Shown here: positions 34,657 through 43,602 of the stretch, piece after piece
Numbering within the stretch: position 1 is the first letter of the stretch
Layout of the letters: each line of letters starts with the position of its first letter
Source: Xanthobacteraceae bacterium
GTDB taxonomy: Bacteria > Pseudomonadota > Alphaproteobacteria > Rhizobiales > Xanthobacteraceae
Reading direction: 5' to 3'
Assembly: GCA_019746355.1 (NCBI GenBank)
Contig: JAIESC010000096.1
Span: forward strand, 12,447-76,446
Length of the DNA: 64,000 nucleotides
Program-made: the position numbers and the translations under genes
The notes under the pieces: model-generated
Told to the model about the DNA's origin: nothing
What the model saw: the letters and a program-made list of their open reading frames with translations, nothing else
Databases searched by the model: none

Positions 34657-35304
34657 CTAATGCTTGCCGAAGCGGATCAGCGAGAAGTGCCCCATCGGCG
34701 GCATCGGCCGCCGCTCAATCACGCGGAAGCCCGCGCGCGCCGCCCAGCCGGTCAGCCGCGCCCAGGGAAACTCCGGGCTCCAGCCGAGCCGGCGCGCGAT
34801 CGGCGAGAAGCCCTGCTCGAAAACCTTGCGGAAGCCCTCCTCCGCGCCGAGGTGATTGACCAGGATGATCTCGCCGCCAGGCTTGAGCACCCGCGCAAAA
34901 TCGTCGAGCGTCGCCTCCGGGTCGGGCACCGCAGTGATGACATATTGCGCCACCACCACGTCGAACGACGCATCGGGCACTGCGAGGTGCTTGGCGTCCA
35001 TCACGGCGATGGCCTCGACATTGGCGAGGTTGTGCTCGATCACCCGCTGGCGCGCCTTGCGCAGCATCGGCGCGGAGATGTCGATACCGACGATCCGGTT
35101 GACGCGGCTGTAGTCCGGCAGCGAGATGCCGGTGCCGACGCCGACCTCGAGAATGCGGCCGCCGCCGGGCCCGCAATGGTTCTCCGCGGCATCGATCGAG
35201 GCGCGCCGCCCCTGCTCGAACACCCGTCCGAACACCACGTCGTAGACCGGTGCCCAGCGCGCATAAGCCTTCGCGATCTGCCCGCGGTCGAGCGCTGCCC
35301 CCAT
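34657..35304 (-). CDS. pmtA: Phosphatidylethanolamine N-methyltransferase (rhizobial PmtA type)
   Basis: A 215-residue soluble SAM-dependent methyltransferase that converts phosphatidylethanolamine to phosphatidylcholine. It begins with IAKAYARWAPVYDVVFGRVFEQGRRAS, has the SAM motif RILEVGVGTGISLPDY near residue 51 and IVGIDISAPMLRKAR, and the family C-terminus FSPIARRLGWSPEFPWARL. This is the short, peripheral PmtA of Rhodobacter and rhizobia, not the membrane type. It ends the mnmA-pmtA pair, starting 20 bp after mnmA. Confidence 0.85.
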   Translation of the reverse strand: MGAALDRGQIAKAYARWAPVYDVVFGRVFEQGRRASIDAAENHCGPGGGRILEVGVGTGISLPDYSRVNRIVGIDISAPMLRKARQRVIEHNLANVEAIAVMDAKHLAVPDASFDVVVAQYVITAVPDPEATLDDFARVLKPGGEIILVNHLGAEEGFRKVFEQGFSPIARRLGWSPEFPWARLTGWAARAGFRVIERRPMPPMGHFSLIRFGKH

Positions 35305-35324
35305 CTCCCCCTCGTCTTTTCGGA

Positions 35325-36473
35325 TTATGCGGCCCGTGCGGTCGCTGCCGCTGCGCGAATGAAACCACCGCCCAGCACGCGGGCCTGGCCCTGCGCGCCG
35401 TCGTAGAACACGCAGGCCTGGCCGGGCGACACGCCGTCTTCGCCGTCGGCAAGCTCGATCTCGGTGCCGCTCGCGCTCTGCGACAGCCAGGCCGCCTGCG
35501 GCGGCCGCGTCGAGCGCACCTTCACGAACACTTCGAGGCGGCCTCGTTCAAGAACCTGGCCAAGCGTGCGGTCGCCGATCCAGTTGACGTCGCGCAGCGC
35601 GATCCTTCGCATGGTCAGCGCCTCGCGCGGGCCGACGATGACGCGCTGGGTCGCCGCGTCGAGCCCCACCACGTAAAGCGGCGCTGGGCCGGGAATCTTC
35701 AGGCCCTTCCGCTGGCCGACGGTGAAATGGATGATGCCGTCGTGGCGGCCGAGCACATTGCCGTCGAGATCGACGATGTCGCCCGCCGCCGCAGCACCAG
35801 GTTTCAGCCTCTCGATCACATCGGTGTAACGGCCGGTCGGCACGAAGCAGATGTCCTGGCTGTCGTGCTTGTCGGCGACCGCGAGGCCGAAGCGCCGCGC
35901 ATGCTCGCGCGTCTCCGCCTTGGTCATGTCGCCAAGCGGGAAGCGCAGATGCTCGAGCTGCTCGTACGTGGTGCCGAACAGGAAGTAGCTCTGGTCGCGC
36001 TCCTCCTCGCGGGCGCGATAGAGCGCGCGACCGGAAGCCGTCGCCCGCGACGCCACGTAGTGGCCGGTCGCCAGAACCTCCGCGCCAAGCTCGCGGGCGG
36101 TGCCGAGCAGGTCCTTGAACTTGATCGCCATGTTGCAGTCGACGCAGGGCACCGGCGTCTCGCCTGCGACGTAGCTCTCGGCGAAGCGGTCGATCACCGC
36201 CTCCTTGAAGCGGCTCTCGTAGTCGAGCACGTAGTGCGGAATGCCGATCCGGTCGGCGACGTTGCGGGCGTCGTGGATGTCCTGCCCGGCGCAGCAGGCG
36301 CCCTTCCGGTGCGTTGCCGCCCCGTGGTCGTAAAGCTGCAGCGTAACGCCGACGACGTCGTAGCCCTGTTCCTTCAAAAGCGCGGCCGTCACCGACGAAT
36401 CGACGCCGCCGGACATGGCGACGACGACGCGGGTGTCCTGCGGGCGCCCTTCGAGGTCGAGACTGTTACGCAT
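35325..36473 (-). CDS. mnmA: tRNA-specific 2-thiouridylase
   Basis: A 382-residue enzyme that puts sulfur on U34 of tRNA-Lys, -Glu and -Gln. The PP-loop [18 protein letters not shown] is near residue 17, the nucleophile and persulfide cysteines lie in PVPCVDCN and [11 protein letters not shown], and [12 protein letters not shown] marks the central domain. The ATG at 36473 (MRNSLDLEG) is preferred; in-frame starts continue to 36584 but add low-quality sequence. Housekeeping gene, single copy in the window. Confidence 0.95.
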   Translation of the reverse strand: MRNSLDLEGRPQDTRVVVAMSGGVDSSVTAALLKEQGYDVVGVTLQLYDHGAATHRKGACCAGQDIHDARNVADRIGIPHYVLDYESRFKEAVIDRFAESYVAGETPVPCVDCNMAIKFKDLLGTARELGAEVLATGHYVASRATASGRALYRAREEERDQSYFLFGTTYEQLEHLRFPLGDMTKAETREHARRFGLAVADKHDSQDICFVPTGRYTDVIERLKPGAAAAGDIVDLDGNVLGRHDGIIHFTVGQRKGLKIPGPAPLYVVGLDAATQRVIVGPREALTMRRIALRDVNWIGDRTLGQVLERGRLEVFVKVRSTRPPQAAWLSQSASGTEIELADGEDGVSPGQACVFYDGAQGQARVLGGGFIRAAAATARAA

Positions 36474-36685
36474 TGCGGCAGCGGCCCCGGGGCCGCGCTC
36501 CTTGCTTTTTTCCGGGATCGGCGACAGGCCCTTACTATAGGGACCGACTTTGGCCAAGCAATGTGGCGGGCGCCCCAGCCACATCCCGGCAGTTCTTGCC
36601 GCATGAGCGCAGGCCCTGCCGATCGATGCGCCCTGCTGGATTTCCTAAACCACTGAAATTAAACAATAAACAGTCCTGGTTCCGA

Positions 36686-36701
36686 TGGCCCGGCGATTGC
36701 A
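36686..36701 (+). promoter_or_regulatory. Sigma-54 promoter of fliK-flgD
   Basis: TGGCCC-N5-TTGCA matches the sigma-54 consensus TGGCAC-N5-TTGCW at ten of eleven positions, with the invariant GG (36687-36688) and GC (36699-36700) ten bases apart. It lies 48 bp before the fliK start. FlbD, encoded at 44.6 kb, is the probable activator. Confidence 0.7.
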
Positions 36702-36749
36702 GAAGCCCTTGGCAAGCCATTGCGCCAACTTTGTCGAGCGAGGTCCAAC

Positions 36750-38276
36750 GTGCCGAGCGTCGCGTCCGAAAACAGCATCGTCCAACACACGCGTCACCAG
36801 TCCACCAACCGCTCCCGAAGCGACAGTGCCGACCGGGAACCGTCCTCGCCGTTTGCCGAACTGCTCGACAGCGCTGCGCCCACAAACGAGCCGCGGCCTA
36901 CGGCGCGCAACGCCCGCGCCGAGCGAAGCGACACCGCGCGGCCGGCGGAAAACCGCCGCAAGACCGGCAACGTCGACAAACGCGACGACGCTGAGCCGGC
37001 CAAAGCGGCGCGCGACACCCGGGACACCGCCAGCACCGACGAAGCGAAGGCCAGCGACGAAACCACGAAAACCGCCAAGTCCGGCGAGGGCGCCGCTGCG
37101 GCCGCCGATGCCGGCGACAGCACGGCTGCGACCGGCACCGAGGAGAAAGCCAAAGCGGCCCAGGACGCCGAATTCGCGGCAGCCCTTGCCGCGCTGGTGG
37201 ACACCGCACAACCGGCCGCTTCCACCGGGGTGGCCGTCGCGGTGACGCCGCCGGCCACCGATGCGGCCGCCACCGACCTCGCCGCGTCCGCGGAGGCCGC
37301 TGCATCCGCCGAGACGCCCGCCATCGATCCGCTCGCTGCCTTGAAGGCTGCCGAACAGGCCGCCGCGCCGGGCGGAGCGCCCCAGGCCGCCGAAGATCAG
37401 GCCGCCGCAGCGCTCAAAACCGAAGCGAAGGGCGAGGTCAAAGCCGTTAAGGCCGACGCAAAGGACGACGCCAAGTCGCCGTCGCAGGCCGAGCCTGAGA
37501 TCCGCGGCGAGGCACAAGTCGCCGCGTCGCAAGAGGACGCAGGCGGTGATGGCGCACCGGGCCAGAACGGCGACAAGCCGGGCCACGAAGTCCGTTACGC
37601 CGCAAAGCCCGACGCCGAGAAATCCGACGTGAAGCCGCAAGCCAATCATGGCACCGAGGTTTCGGCCGTGGCCAAGCAGCAGGCAGCCGACGCGCCAGGC
37701 GCGATGGCCGCAGCATCTGCGGCGAACGCCGATGCCGGCGCAGCCGCCGCATCGGCGGCACCGGTCGTCGCCACGGCGCATACCCAGCCTGCGGCGCTGA
37801 CGTCGACCCAGCTCCAGGCCCGCATCCAGGCGCAGCTCCAGGCCAGCGCCGACGCCTCCCCGGCCGTGCCGCTCAGCGGCGTCGCGGTCGAGATCGCGAG
37901 CCAGGCGCTCGCCGGCAAGAACCGCTTCGAAATCCGCCTCGATCCGCCGGAGCTCGGCCGTATCGACGTCAAGCTTGATATCGACGGTGACGGCAACGCC
38001 ACCACCCGCCTCGTGGTCGAGCGCAGCGACACCCTCGACCTGCTCAAGCGCGACTCAAGCCAGCTCGAGCGCGCGTTGCAGCAGGCGGGCCTGAAGACCT
38101 CCGACAACGCGCTGGAGTTCTCGCTGCGTCAGGAGGCATTCCAGCAGAACGATGATCAGGGCGCGTCCCGCGGCGCGCAGCTCGTGCTGCCGGACGAGGA
38201 CGCCCCGCTGCACGCACAACGCCAAAACTACGGCCGACTGCTCGGCATGGGCGGCGGTCTCGACATCCGGGTCTAA
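36750..38276 (+). CDS. fliK: Flagellar hook-length control protein
   Basis: A 508-residue FliK that sets hook length and switches export specificity. Residues about 1-370 are low-complexity Ala/Glu/Lys/Asp sequence, expected for the ruler region and poorly conserved. The C-terminal Flg_hook domain is clear: ALAGKNRFEIRLDPPELGRI and DVKLDIDGDGNATTRLVVE, then QLERALQQAGLKTSDNALEF. The GTG at 36750 has GAGG upstream; an ATG at 36720 is possible but lies too close to the sigma-54 site. flgD follows after 21 bp. Confidence 0.9.
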   Translation: MPSVASENSIVQHTRHQSTNRSRSDSADREPSSPFAELLDSAAPTNEPRPTARNARAERSDTARPAENRRKTGNVDKRDDAEPAKAARDTRDTASTDEAKASDETTKTAKSGEGAAAAADAGDSTAATGTEEKAKAAQDAEFAAALAALVDTAQPAASTGVAVAVTPPATDAAATDLAASAEAAASAETPAIDPLAALKAAEQAAAPGGAPQAAEDQAAAALKTEAKGEVKAVKADAKDDAKSPSQAEPEIRGEAQVAASQEDAGGDGAPGQNGDKPGHEVRYAAKPDAEKSDVKPQANHGTEVSAVAKQQAADAPGAMAAASAANADAGAAAASAAPVVATAHTQPAALTSTQLQARIQAQLQASADASPAVPLSGVAVEIASQALAGKNRFEIRLDPPELGRIDVKLDIDGDGNATTRLVVERSDTLDLLKRDSSQLERALQQAGLKTSDNALEFSLRQEAFQQNDDQGASRGAQLVLPDEDAPLHAQRQNYGRLLGMGGGLDIRV

Positions 38277-38297
38277 CGCGACAAGGGCACCACGACC

Positions 38298-38972
38298 ATG
38301 ACCACTATCCCCGGCGTCACGTCGAACGTGGCCACGAACAACAACTCTTCGTCGAACGGCTCCGGAGCCGAGGGCACCATCGCCGGCAACTTCCAGACCT
38401 TTCTGACGCTGCTCACGACGCAGCTCAAAAACCAGAACCCGCTCGATCCGCTCGACACCAACCAATTCACCGCCCAGCTCGTGCAGTTCGCCCAGGTCGA
38501 GCAGCAGCTTCGGGCTAACGACCAGCTCACCACGCTGGTGGCGCTGCAGAAGACCGCGCAGGCGACCCAGGCGCTCGACTATGTCGGCCAGAAGGTGGTG
38601 GTCGACGGCGACACCGCCCCGCTCCAGGGCGGCAGCGCCACCTGGTGGGTCACGGTGGACAAGCCGGTGACCGCCACCATCACCATCACCAGCTCCACCG
38701 GCCAGACGGTCATGACCAGCACCCGTGCGCTCGATGCCGGCAAGAACCAGGCGCTCGCCTGGGACGGCAAGGACGCGAGCGACAAGCAATGGCCCGACGG
38801 CAACTACAAGATCACGATCACCGCGAAGGACGCGAACGGTCAGTCGGTCTCGATCCCGACTGAGATCCAGGCGGTGGTCGATTCCGCCGATCTCACGGAG
38901 ACGCCGCCGCTGCTTTCGATCGCCGGCAAGGACTACACGATCGACAAGCTCAAGCGGGTCATCCGCAACTGA
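38298..38972 (+). CDS. flgD: Flagellar hook assembly (cap) protein
   Basis: A 224-residue FlgD, the scaffold for hook polymerisation. The N-terminal motif FQTFLTLLTTQLKNQNPLDPLDTNQFTAQLVQFAQVEQQ spans residues 33-72 and is diagnostic. The C-terminal half is the Ig-like/tudor part, with ALAWDGKDASDKQWPDGNYKI. A Ser/Asn-rich segment (residues 12-25) precedes the core. It is cotranscribed with fliK. Confidence 0.93.
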   Translation: MTTIPGVTSNVATNNNSSSNGSGAEGTIAGNFQTFLTLLTTQLKNQNPLDPLDTNQFTAQLVQFAQVEQQLRANDQLTTLVALQKTAQATQALDYVGQKVVVDGDTAPLQGGSATWWVTVDKPVTATITITSSTGQTVMTSTRALDAGKNQALAWDGKDASDKQWPDGNYKITITAKDANGQSVSIPTEIQAVVDSADLTETPPLLSIAGKDYTIDKLKRVIRN

Positions 38973-39144
38973 CCTGACGTCCCGGACCTGCGTCACCGGT
39001 AACGCTTCGTTCATTTCTGACCGCCGGGCGGGCCGCGCTTCCTATCCCCGCAAATCCATATAAAATGCGGCTTTGCGGCGAAACCCACTTGCAGCAAACC
39101 CGCTTCAAAACTGGCGGCAATTTTTACCCAATTATCTGGTGCGC

Positions 39145-39160
39145 TTAGCCAAATTTTAAG
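39145..39160 (+). promoter_or_regulatory. CtrA-like box before sciP
   Basis: TTAG-N7-TTAAG, one mismatch in each half from the CtrA consensus TTAA-N7-TTAAC, ending 46 bases before the sciP ATG at 39207. CtrA control of sciP is known in Caulobacter; here it is inferred from the site. Confidence 0.5.
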
Positions 39161-39200
39161 CCGCCGCGGGTATCGTCGCAGCGTCAGTTAGTCAGTAGTC

Positions 39201-39488
39201 GTGAGTATGTCGATGAACGAACCCCACCGCCCGAGGGTGAAATACGTGATCGGGCCCGACGGAAGCCCGCTGACGATCGCGGACCTGCCGGCCCCGGGGA
39301 CCAAGCGCTGGGTTATCCGCCGCAAGGCGGAGGTGGTTGCCGCTGTGCGCGGCGGACTGCTCTCGCTCGAAGAGGCCTGCGCGCGGTACACGCTGACGGT
39401 CGAGGAGTTCCTCGCCTGGCAATATTCCATTGATCAACACGGCCTGGCGGGGCTGCGCACGACGCGCATCCAGCAGTACCGGCAGTAG
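39201..39488 (+). CDS. sciP: CtrA-inhibitory protein SciP (DUF1153)
   Basis: A 95-residue helix-turn-helix protein that in Caulobacter binds CtrA at promoters and blocks transcription in G1. The family core is nearly complete: RPRVKYVIGPDGSPLTIADL, KRWVIRRKAEVVAAVRGGLL, SLEEACARYTLTVEEFLAWQ and DQHGLAGLRTTRIQQYRQ. The start is uncertain among GTG 39201, ATG 39207 and ATG 39213. It lies between the flagellar blocks, is followed by a good terminator, and has a CtrA-like box upstream. Confidence 0.92.
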   Translation: MSMSMNEPHRPRVKYVIGPDGSPLTIADLPAPGTKRWVIRRKAEVVAAVRGGLLSLEEACARYTLTVEEFLAWQYSIDQHGLAGLRTTRIQQYRQ

Positions 39489-39510
39489 CGGCAACTCCTA
39501 ACCAATTCTT

Positions 39511-39546
39511 AAAACGCCGGTCCCTTGGGATCGGCGTTTTTCTTTT
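39511..39546 (+). terminator. Rho-independent terminator after sciP
   Basis: AAAACGCCGg-TCCC-tt-GGGA-tCGGCGTTTT followed by TCTTTT: a long, nearly perfect stem with a two-base loop and a T-rich tail, 23 bp after the sciP stop. Confidence 0.85.
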
Positions 39547-39665
39547 CCTGTTCCTCGATCTCCGTATCGCCAGAGCAAAACCCAAAATGCGGCAGGAACA
39601 CCGCCTTGCGGGGCGCTGTTCACCTGACGGCTATGGGGCTCTTCTGAAGGCAAGGAGAACCGATC

Positions 39666-40067
39666 ATGAGGATTGCATTGCTGACGGGCGCGGCCGCCTT
39701 GACGTTGGCGGGCGCCGCCGGCGCGCGCGCTGAAACGATCTATGTGACCGAGCCTGATACGGTGGTTTCGCCGGGCTATGTGTACAACGAGCCGAACTAC
39801 GTGGTGAGCGACCGCTCCTACATCGTCGCCGAGCCGCGCAGAGTCGTTGTCGCGCCGCCTGCCGTCGTCGCCCCAAGGCGCGAACGCGTCGTCGTCGTGC
39901 CGAGACGCGAGCGCGAGATAGTCGTCGAGCAGCCCGCGTACAGCGCGCCCCGCGACAGCTTCGCCTATCGCGGAACCTGGCGTGGCAATGGCGGCTATGT
40001 CACCACGTCCTATTCGTCACGCGGCGCGTGCGCAATCGACACCAATGGCTTCGAGCACTGCTATTAG
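39666..40067 (+). CDS. Exported Val/Arg/Pro-rich hypothetical protein
   Basis: A 133-residue protein with a signal peptide (MRIALLTGAAALTLAGAAGARA, cleavage near residue 22). The mature part holds Tyr/Val-rich repeats (TIYVTEPDTVVSPGYVYNEP, YVVSDRSYIVAEP) and Arg/Val strings (RRERVVVVPRREREIVVEQP), ending in CAIDTNGFEHCY with two Cys. The ATG has AAGGAGAACCGATC upstream. Similar small secreted proteins are common in Bradyrhizobium-type genomes; function unknown. Confidence 0.75.
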   Translation: MRIALLTGAAALTLAGAAGARAETIYVTEPDTVVSPGYVYNEPNYVVSDRSYIVAEPRRVVVAPPAVVAPRRERVVVVPRREREIVVEQPAYSAPRDSFAYRGTWRGNGGYVTTSYSSRGACAIDTNGFEHCY

Positions 40068-40219
40068 ACGGGACATCGATTAAGCCGGAAAACAAGGCGA
40101 AGGGGCGGCGGCAAGCCGCGCCTTCGCAACGCCGATAATTTCGCGGATTCCACCGCACTTCGGCGGAACCCCGCAGCGCACAAAGCGTTGCATTTGACGT
40201 ATCTCCGGCGGAGGCCATC

Positions 40220-40639
40220 ATGAACGGAAATCACCGCATTCGCGCGCGCCTGTTCCTCCTTGCAGCTGCAGCCGCTCTGACGCTGTCGATGCCGGTCATC
40301 GCGCAAGTGCCGAGCCCCTCGCCGAGCACGCCGGGTTCCGGTCCCATGTACTCGCCGTCGCAACCGTCGGCCGAAAGCGTGAACCTGACGATGGAGCAGC
40401 GGCATGTGATCAAGGAGCTGATCGTCAAGGATATGAAGATCGCGCCTCCGGCAGACCAGGCCGCCAAGGTGCCGACCAGTGTCGGCGCGGTCGTTCCGTC
40501 CGGCATTCCGCTTCAGCCTATGCCGGTCGAGGTGACGGCCAAGGTGCCGCAGCTCAAGGCGCACTCGTTCATCGTGCGCGACGGCAAGGTCGTGATCATC
40601 GATCCCAAGGACAACAAGGTCGCGGCGCTGGTCGAGTAG
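40220..40639 (+). CDS. Exported DUF1236-like protein
   Basis: A 139-residue protein with a signal peptide (hydrophobic core LFLLAAAAALTLSMPVIAQ, cleavage near residue 29), a Ser/Pro-rich linker, then a DUF1236-like domain: LTMEQRHVIKELIVKD, VGAVVPSGIPLQPMPVEV and SFIVRDGKVVIIDPKDNKVAALVE. The domain is widespread in Rhizobiales and of unknown function. GGAGG is 8 bases before the ATG. Confidence 0.75.
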   Translation: MNGNHRIRARLFLLAAAAALTLSMPVIAQVPSPSPSTPGSGPMYSPSQPSAESVNLTMEQRHVIKELIVKDMKIAPPADQAAKVPTSVGAVVPSGIPLQPMPVEVTAKVPQLKAHSFIVRDGKVVIIDPKDNKVAALVE

Positions 40640-40774
40640 ACTGTTCGTCGAGCGCGTTCCCGTCCAAACGCACTGGTTGAGCGGTCGCACCTCTGGATGT
40701 GCCGTGAGCGTGGCTTGGCTGAGCGTGGCTTGGCGGTGACACCATAAGCGCGCGGCACCATCCGATAACCTCCG

Positions 40775-40812
40775 TTAACCGCGCAGTAACCATAAACTGG
40801 GCAATTCTTGCC
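40775..40812 (+). promoter_or_regulatory. CtrA-like box and shared promoter element before fliF
   Basis: TTAA-N7-GTAAC (40775-40790), one mismatch from the CtrA consensus. The 38 bases from here match 48156-48193 before flhA at 30 of 38 positions, and 26 of the first 29. The box ends 59 bases before the fliF start. Confidence 0.65.
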
Positions 40813-40849
40813 GGGTTGGCGCTCGCGCGCGCCGATTCAGAGGAATCCC

Positions 40850-42496
40850 GTGCAAGCCTTCGTTTCGTTTTTCCGGACCCTTGGCCCGACACGCATTATC
40901 GCGATGGGTGCGGTGACCATTGGGCTGATGGCGTTCTTCGCCTTCCTGATCGCCCGCGCCACCCAACCGCAACTCACGCCGCTGTTCACCGACCTGTCAG
41001 TCGACGACTCCTCGGCCATCATCAAGGACCTCGAGCGCCAGGGCATTCCCTATGACATCAAGAGCGAGGGCACGATCATCCTGGTGCCGAAGGAGCAGGT
41101 GCCGCGGCTGCGGATGAAGCTCGCCGAGGCCGGGCTGCCCAAGGGCGGCGGCGTCGGCTACGAGATTTTCGACAAGTCCGATGCGCTGGGCGCCACGAGC
41201 TTCGTGCAGAACATCAACCATCTGCGCGCGCTGGAAGGCGAGCTGGCCCGCACCATCCGCGCCATCGAGCGCGTGCAGCAGGCGCGCGTGCATCTCGTGC
41301 TGCCGGAGCGGCCGCTGTTCTCGCGCGACAAGGCCGAGCCCTCGGCCTCGATCGTGCTCAAGGTGCGCGGCACGCTCGAGGCGCAGCAGGTGCGGGCGAT
41401 CCGCCATCTGGTGGCGAGCGCGGTGAATGGGCTTAAACCCCAGCGGGTGTCGGTGGTGGACGAGGCCGGGCGGCTCCTGGCCGACGGCAGCGCCGACGAG
41501 ACCGGCACCGGCGTCACCGCCGACGAGCGCAAGACCGCGTTCGAGCGGACGCTGCGCGAGCGCATCGAATCGCTCGTGACCTCGGTGGTCGGCCCGGGCC
41601 GCGCCCGCGTGCAGCTCAGCGCCGAGTTCGACTTCAACCGCATCACCCAGACCTCCGACAAGTTCGATCCCGAAAGCCGCGTGGTGCGTTCGAGCCAGAG
41701 CCGCGAGGAGGTGAGCGGCAATGGCGACAACAGCGCCGGCGCGGTGTCGGTCGGCAACGAGCTGCCGAACAGCAACGTGCGGCCGGAGGGCCAGACGGGC
41801 GCGCAGAGCCAGAACCGCAAGACCGAGGAGGTCGTCAACTACGAGATCTCCCGGACCACCAAGACCGAGGTGATCGAAGGCGGCCGTATCAACCGCATCT
41901 CCGTCGCCGTGGTGGTCGACGGCACCTACACCAAGAACGACAAGGGCGAGACGACCTACCAGCCGCGCAGCAAGGACGAGATCGACCGGATCGCAGCCCT
42001 CGTCCGCAGCACCATCGGCTTCGACGCCAAGCGCGGCGATCAGGTCGAGGTCGCCAATCTCCGCCTGGCCGAAACGCCGGTGATTCCGCTGGCCGAGCCG
42101 CAGGGCTTCCTCGGCATAATGCAATTCACCAAGGACGACATCATGCGCGGCATCGAGCTCGGCGTGATGGCGCTGCTCGGTCTCCTTGCAATGCTGCTGA
42201 TCGTGCGCCCGATGCTCCGGCGCATCATGACGCCGGCGGCCCCGGTCGCGCCGGCCGCCGTTGCGAATCCTTACGGCTACGCCGTAGCCGTGCCCGGCCC
42301 GCCGGCGGTCGCCGCCCCGCCCGAGCAGCCGCCGCTTCCGCCGCCGCCGAGCCGCACCTCGGCGATGATCGACATCGCCCAGGTGCAGGGCCAGGTGCAC
42401 GCCCAGTCGGTGCAGAAGGTCGGCGAGCTCGCCGACCGGAACCCGAACGAGACCGCCTCCATCATCCGCAACTGGCTGCACGAGCAGGCCGCCTGA
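40850..42496 (+). CDS. fliF: Flagellar MS-ring protein
   Basis: A 548-residue FliF, the inner-membrane ring on which the basal body and C-ring are built. Membrane segments lie near residues 10-33 (IIAMGAVTIGLMAFFAFLIA) and 435-460 (GVMALLGLLAMLLIVRPML). The periplasmic ring domains are recognised by TPLFTDLSVDDSSAIIKDL, SFVQNINHLRALEGELARTI and ARVHLVLPERPLFSRDK. The C-terminal tail binds FliG. The GTG at 40850 has AGAGGAA upstream and gives the family N-terminus. First gene of fliF-G-H-N-flbD. Confidence 0.95.
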   Translation: MQAFVSFFRTLGPTRIIAMGAVTIGLMAFFAFLIARATQPQLTPLFTDLSVDDSSAIIKDLERQGIPYDIKSEGTIILVPKEQVPRLRMKLAEAGLPKGGGVGYEIFDKSDALGATSFVQNINHLRALEGELARTIRAIERVQQARVHLVLPERPLFSRDKAEPSASIVLKVRGTLEAQQVRAIRHLVASAVNGLKPQRVSVVDEAGRLLADGSADETGTGVTADERKTAFERTLRERIESLVTSVVGPGRARVQLSAEFDFNRITQTSDKFDPESRVVRSSQSREEVSGNGDNSAGAVSVGNELPNSNVRPEGQTGAQSQNRKTEEVVNYEISRTTKTEVIEGGRINRISVAVVVDGTYTKNDKGETTYQPRSKDEIDRIAALVRSTIGFDAKRGDQVEVANLRLAETPVIPLAEPQGFLGIMQFTKDDIMRGIELGVMALLGLLAMLLIVRPMLRRIMTPAAPVAPAAVANPYGYAVAVPGPPAVAAPPEQPPLPPPPSRTSAMIDIAQVQGQVHAQSVQKVGELADRNPNETASIIRNWLHEQAA

Positions 42497-42520
42497 TGGA
42501 ACGCCTGAGAGCGACCAACA

Positions 42521-43591
42521 ATGGCTAGCCAGAAAAAAGAAATCGAGAGCCTGGTCGCAACGCTGGCCGAGCGCCAGACCGAGGCGCCAAAGGGCGGCAA
42601 ACAGCTCACCGGACCGGAACGCGCCGCCGTCCTCATGCTCGCGCTCGGCGAGTCGCACGGCGGCAAGATCTGGGCGCTGCTCGACGACGACGACCTGCGG
42701 CGGCTTTCGATCGTGATGTCCACGCTCGGCAACGTGGAGTCCAGTCTCGTCGAAAATCTGCTGCTGGAGTTCGTCGGCCGCCTGTCGAGCGCGGGCTCGC
42801 TGCTCGGCAACTTCGACGCCACCGAACGGCTGCTGCAGCAATACCTGCCGCCGGAGCGCGTCGGCAACATCATGGAAGAGATCCGCGGACCCGCCGGCCG
42901 CAACATGTGGGAGAAGCTCGCCAACGTCCAGGAAGAGGTGCTGGCGAACTATCTCAAGAACGAGTATCCGCAGACCATCGCCGTGGTGCTGTCCAAGCTC
43001 GCCCCCGAGCATGCGGCGCGCGTGCTGGCCATCCTGCCCGAGGAGATCGGGCTCGACGTCATCAGCCGCATGCTGAAGATGGAGGCGGTGCAGAAGGAGG
43101 TGCTGGAGCGCGTCGAGCAGACGCTGCGCACCGAATTCATGTCGAGCCTGTCGCAGACCCGCCGCCGTGACGCCCACGAGGTGATGGCGGAAATCTTCAA
43201 CAACTTCGACCGCCAGACCGAAACCCGATTCATGACCTCGCTGGAGGAGACGAGCCGCGAATCGGCCGAGCGCATCAAGACGCTGATGTTCACCTTCGAC
43301 GATCTGGTCCGGCTCGACGCAGGCTCGGCGCAGACGCTGCTTCGCAGCGTCGACAAGGACAAGCTCGCCATCGCGCTCAAGGGCGCGACCGAGACGGTGC
43401 GGCAGTTCTTTGTCGGCAACATGTCGAGCCGCGCCTCCAAGATGCTGCTCGACGACATGCAGGCGATGGGACCGGTGCGGCTGCGCGACGTCGACGAGGC
43501 GCAGGTCATGCTGGTCAACCTCGCCAAGGACCTCGCCGCCAAGGGCGAGATCGTCATCTCCAAGACGCGTGACGAAGAGCTGGTCTATTGA
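42521..43591 (+). CDS. fliG: Flagellar motor switch protein FliG
   Basis: A 356-residue FliG, the C-ring protein that carries torque from the stator. LTGPERAAVLMLALGESHGG near residue 27 starts the FliF-binding domain; the middle domain has NEYPQTIAVVLSKLAPEHAARVLAILPEE and the C-terminal motor domain MFTFDDLVRLDAGSAQTLLR and the charged helix RAMLLD-type region ASKMLLDDMQAMGPVRLRDV. It starts 24 bp after fliF. Confidence 0.95.
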   Translation: MASQKKEIESLVATLAERQTEAPKGGKQLTGPERAAVLMLALGESHGGKIWALLDDDDLRRLSIVMSTLGNVESSLVENLLLEFVGRLSSAGSLLGNFDATERLLQQYLPPERVGNIMEEIRGPAGRNMWEKLANVQEEVLANYLKNEYPQTIAVVLSKLAPEHAARVLAILPEEIGLDVISRMLKMEAVQKEVLERVEQTLRTEFMSSLSQTRRRDAHEVMAEIFNNFDRQTETRFMTSLEETSRESAERIKTLMFTFDDLVRLDAGSAQTLLRSVDKDKLAIALKGATETVRQFFVGNMSSRASKMLLDDMQAMGPVRLRDVDEAQVMLVNLAKDLAAKGEIVISKTRDEELVY

Positions 43592-43602
43592 GGACGCAAG
43601 GC

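Noticed and set aside
36711..36723. Second sigma-54-like site before fliK
   Set aside because: GG and GC are nine bases apart instead of ten, and a better site lies just upstream at 36686-36701.
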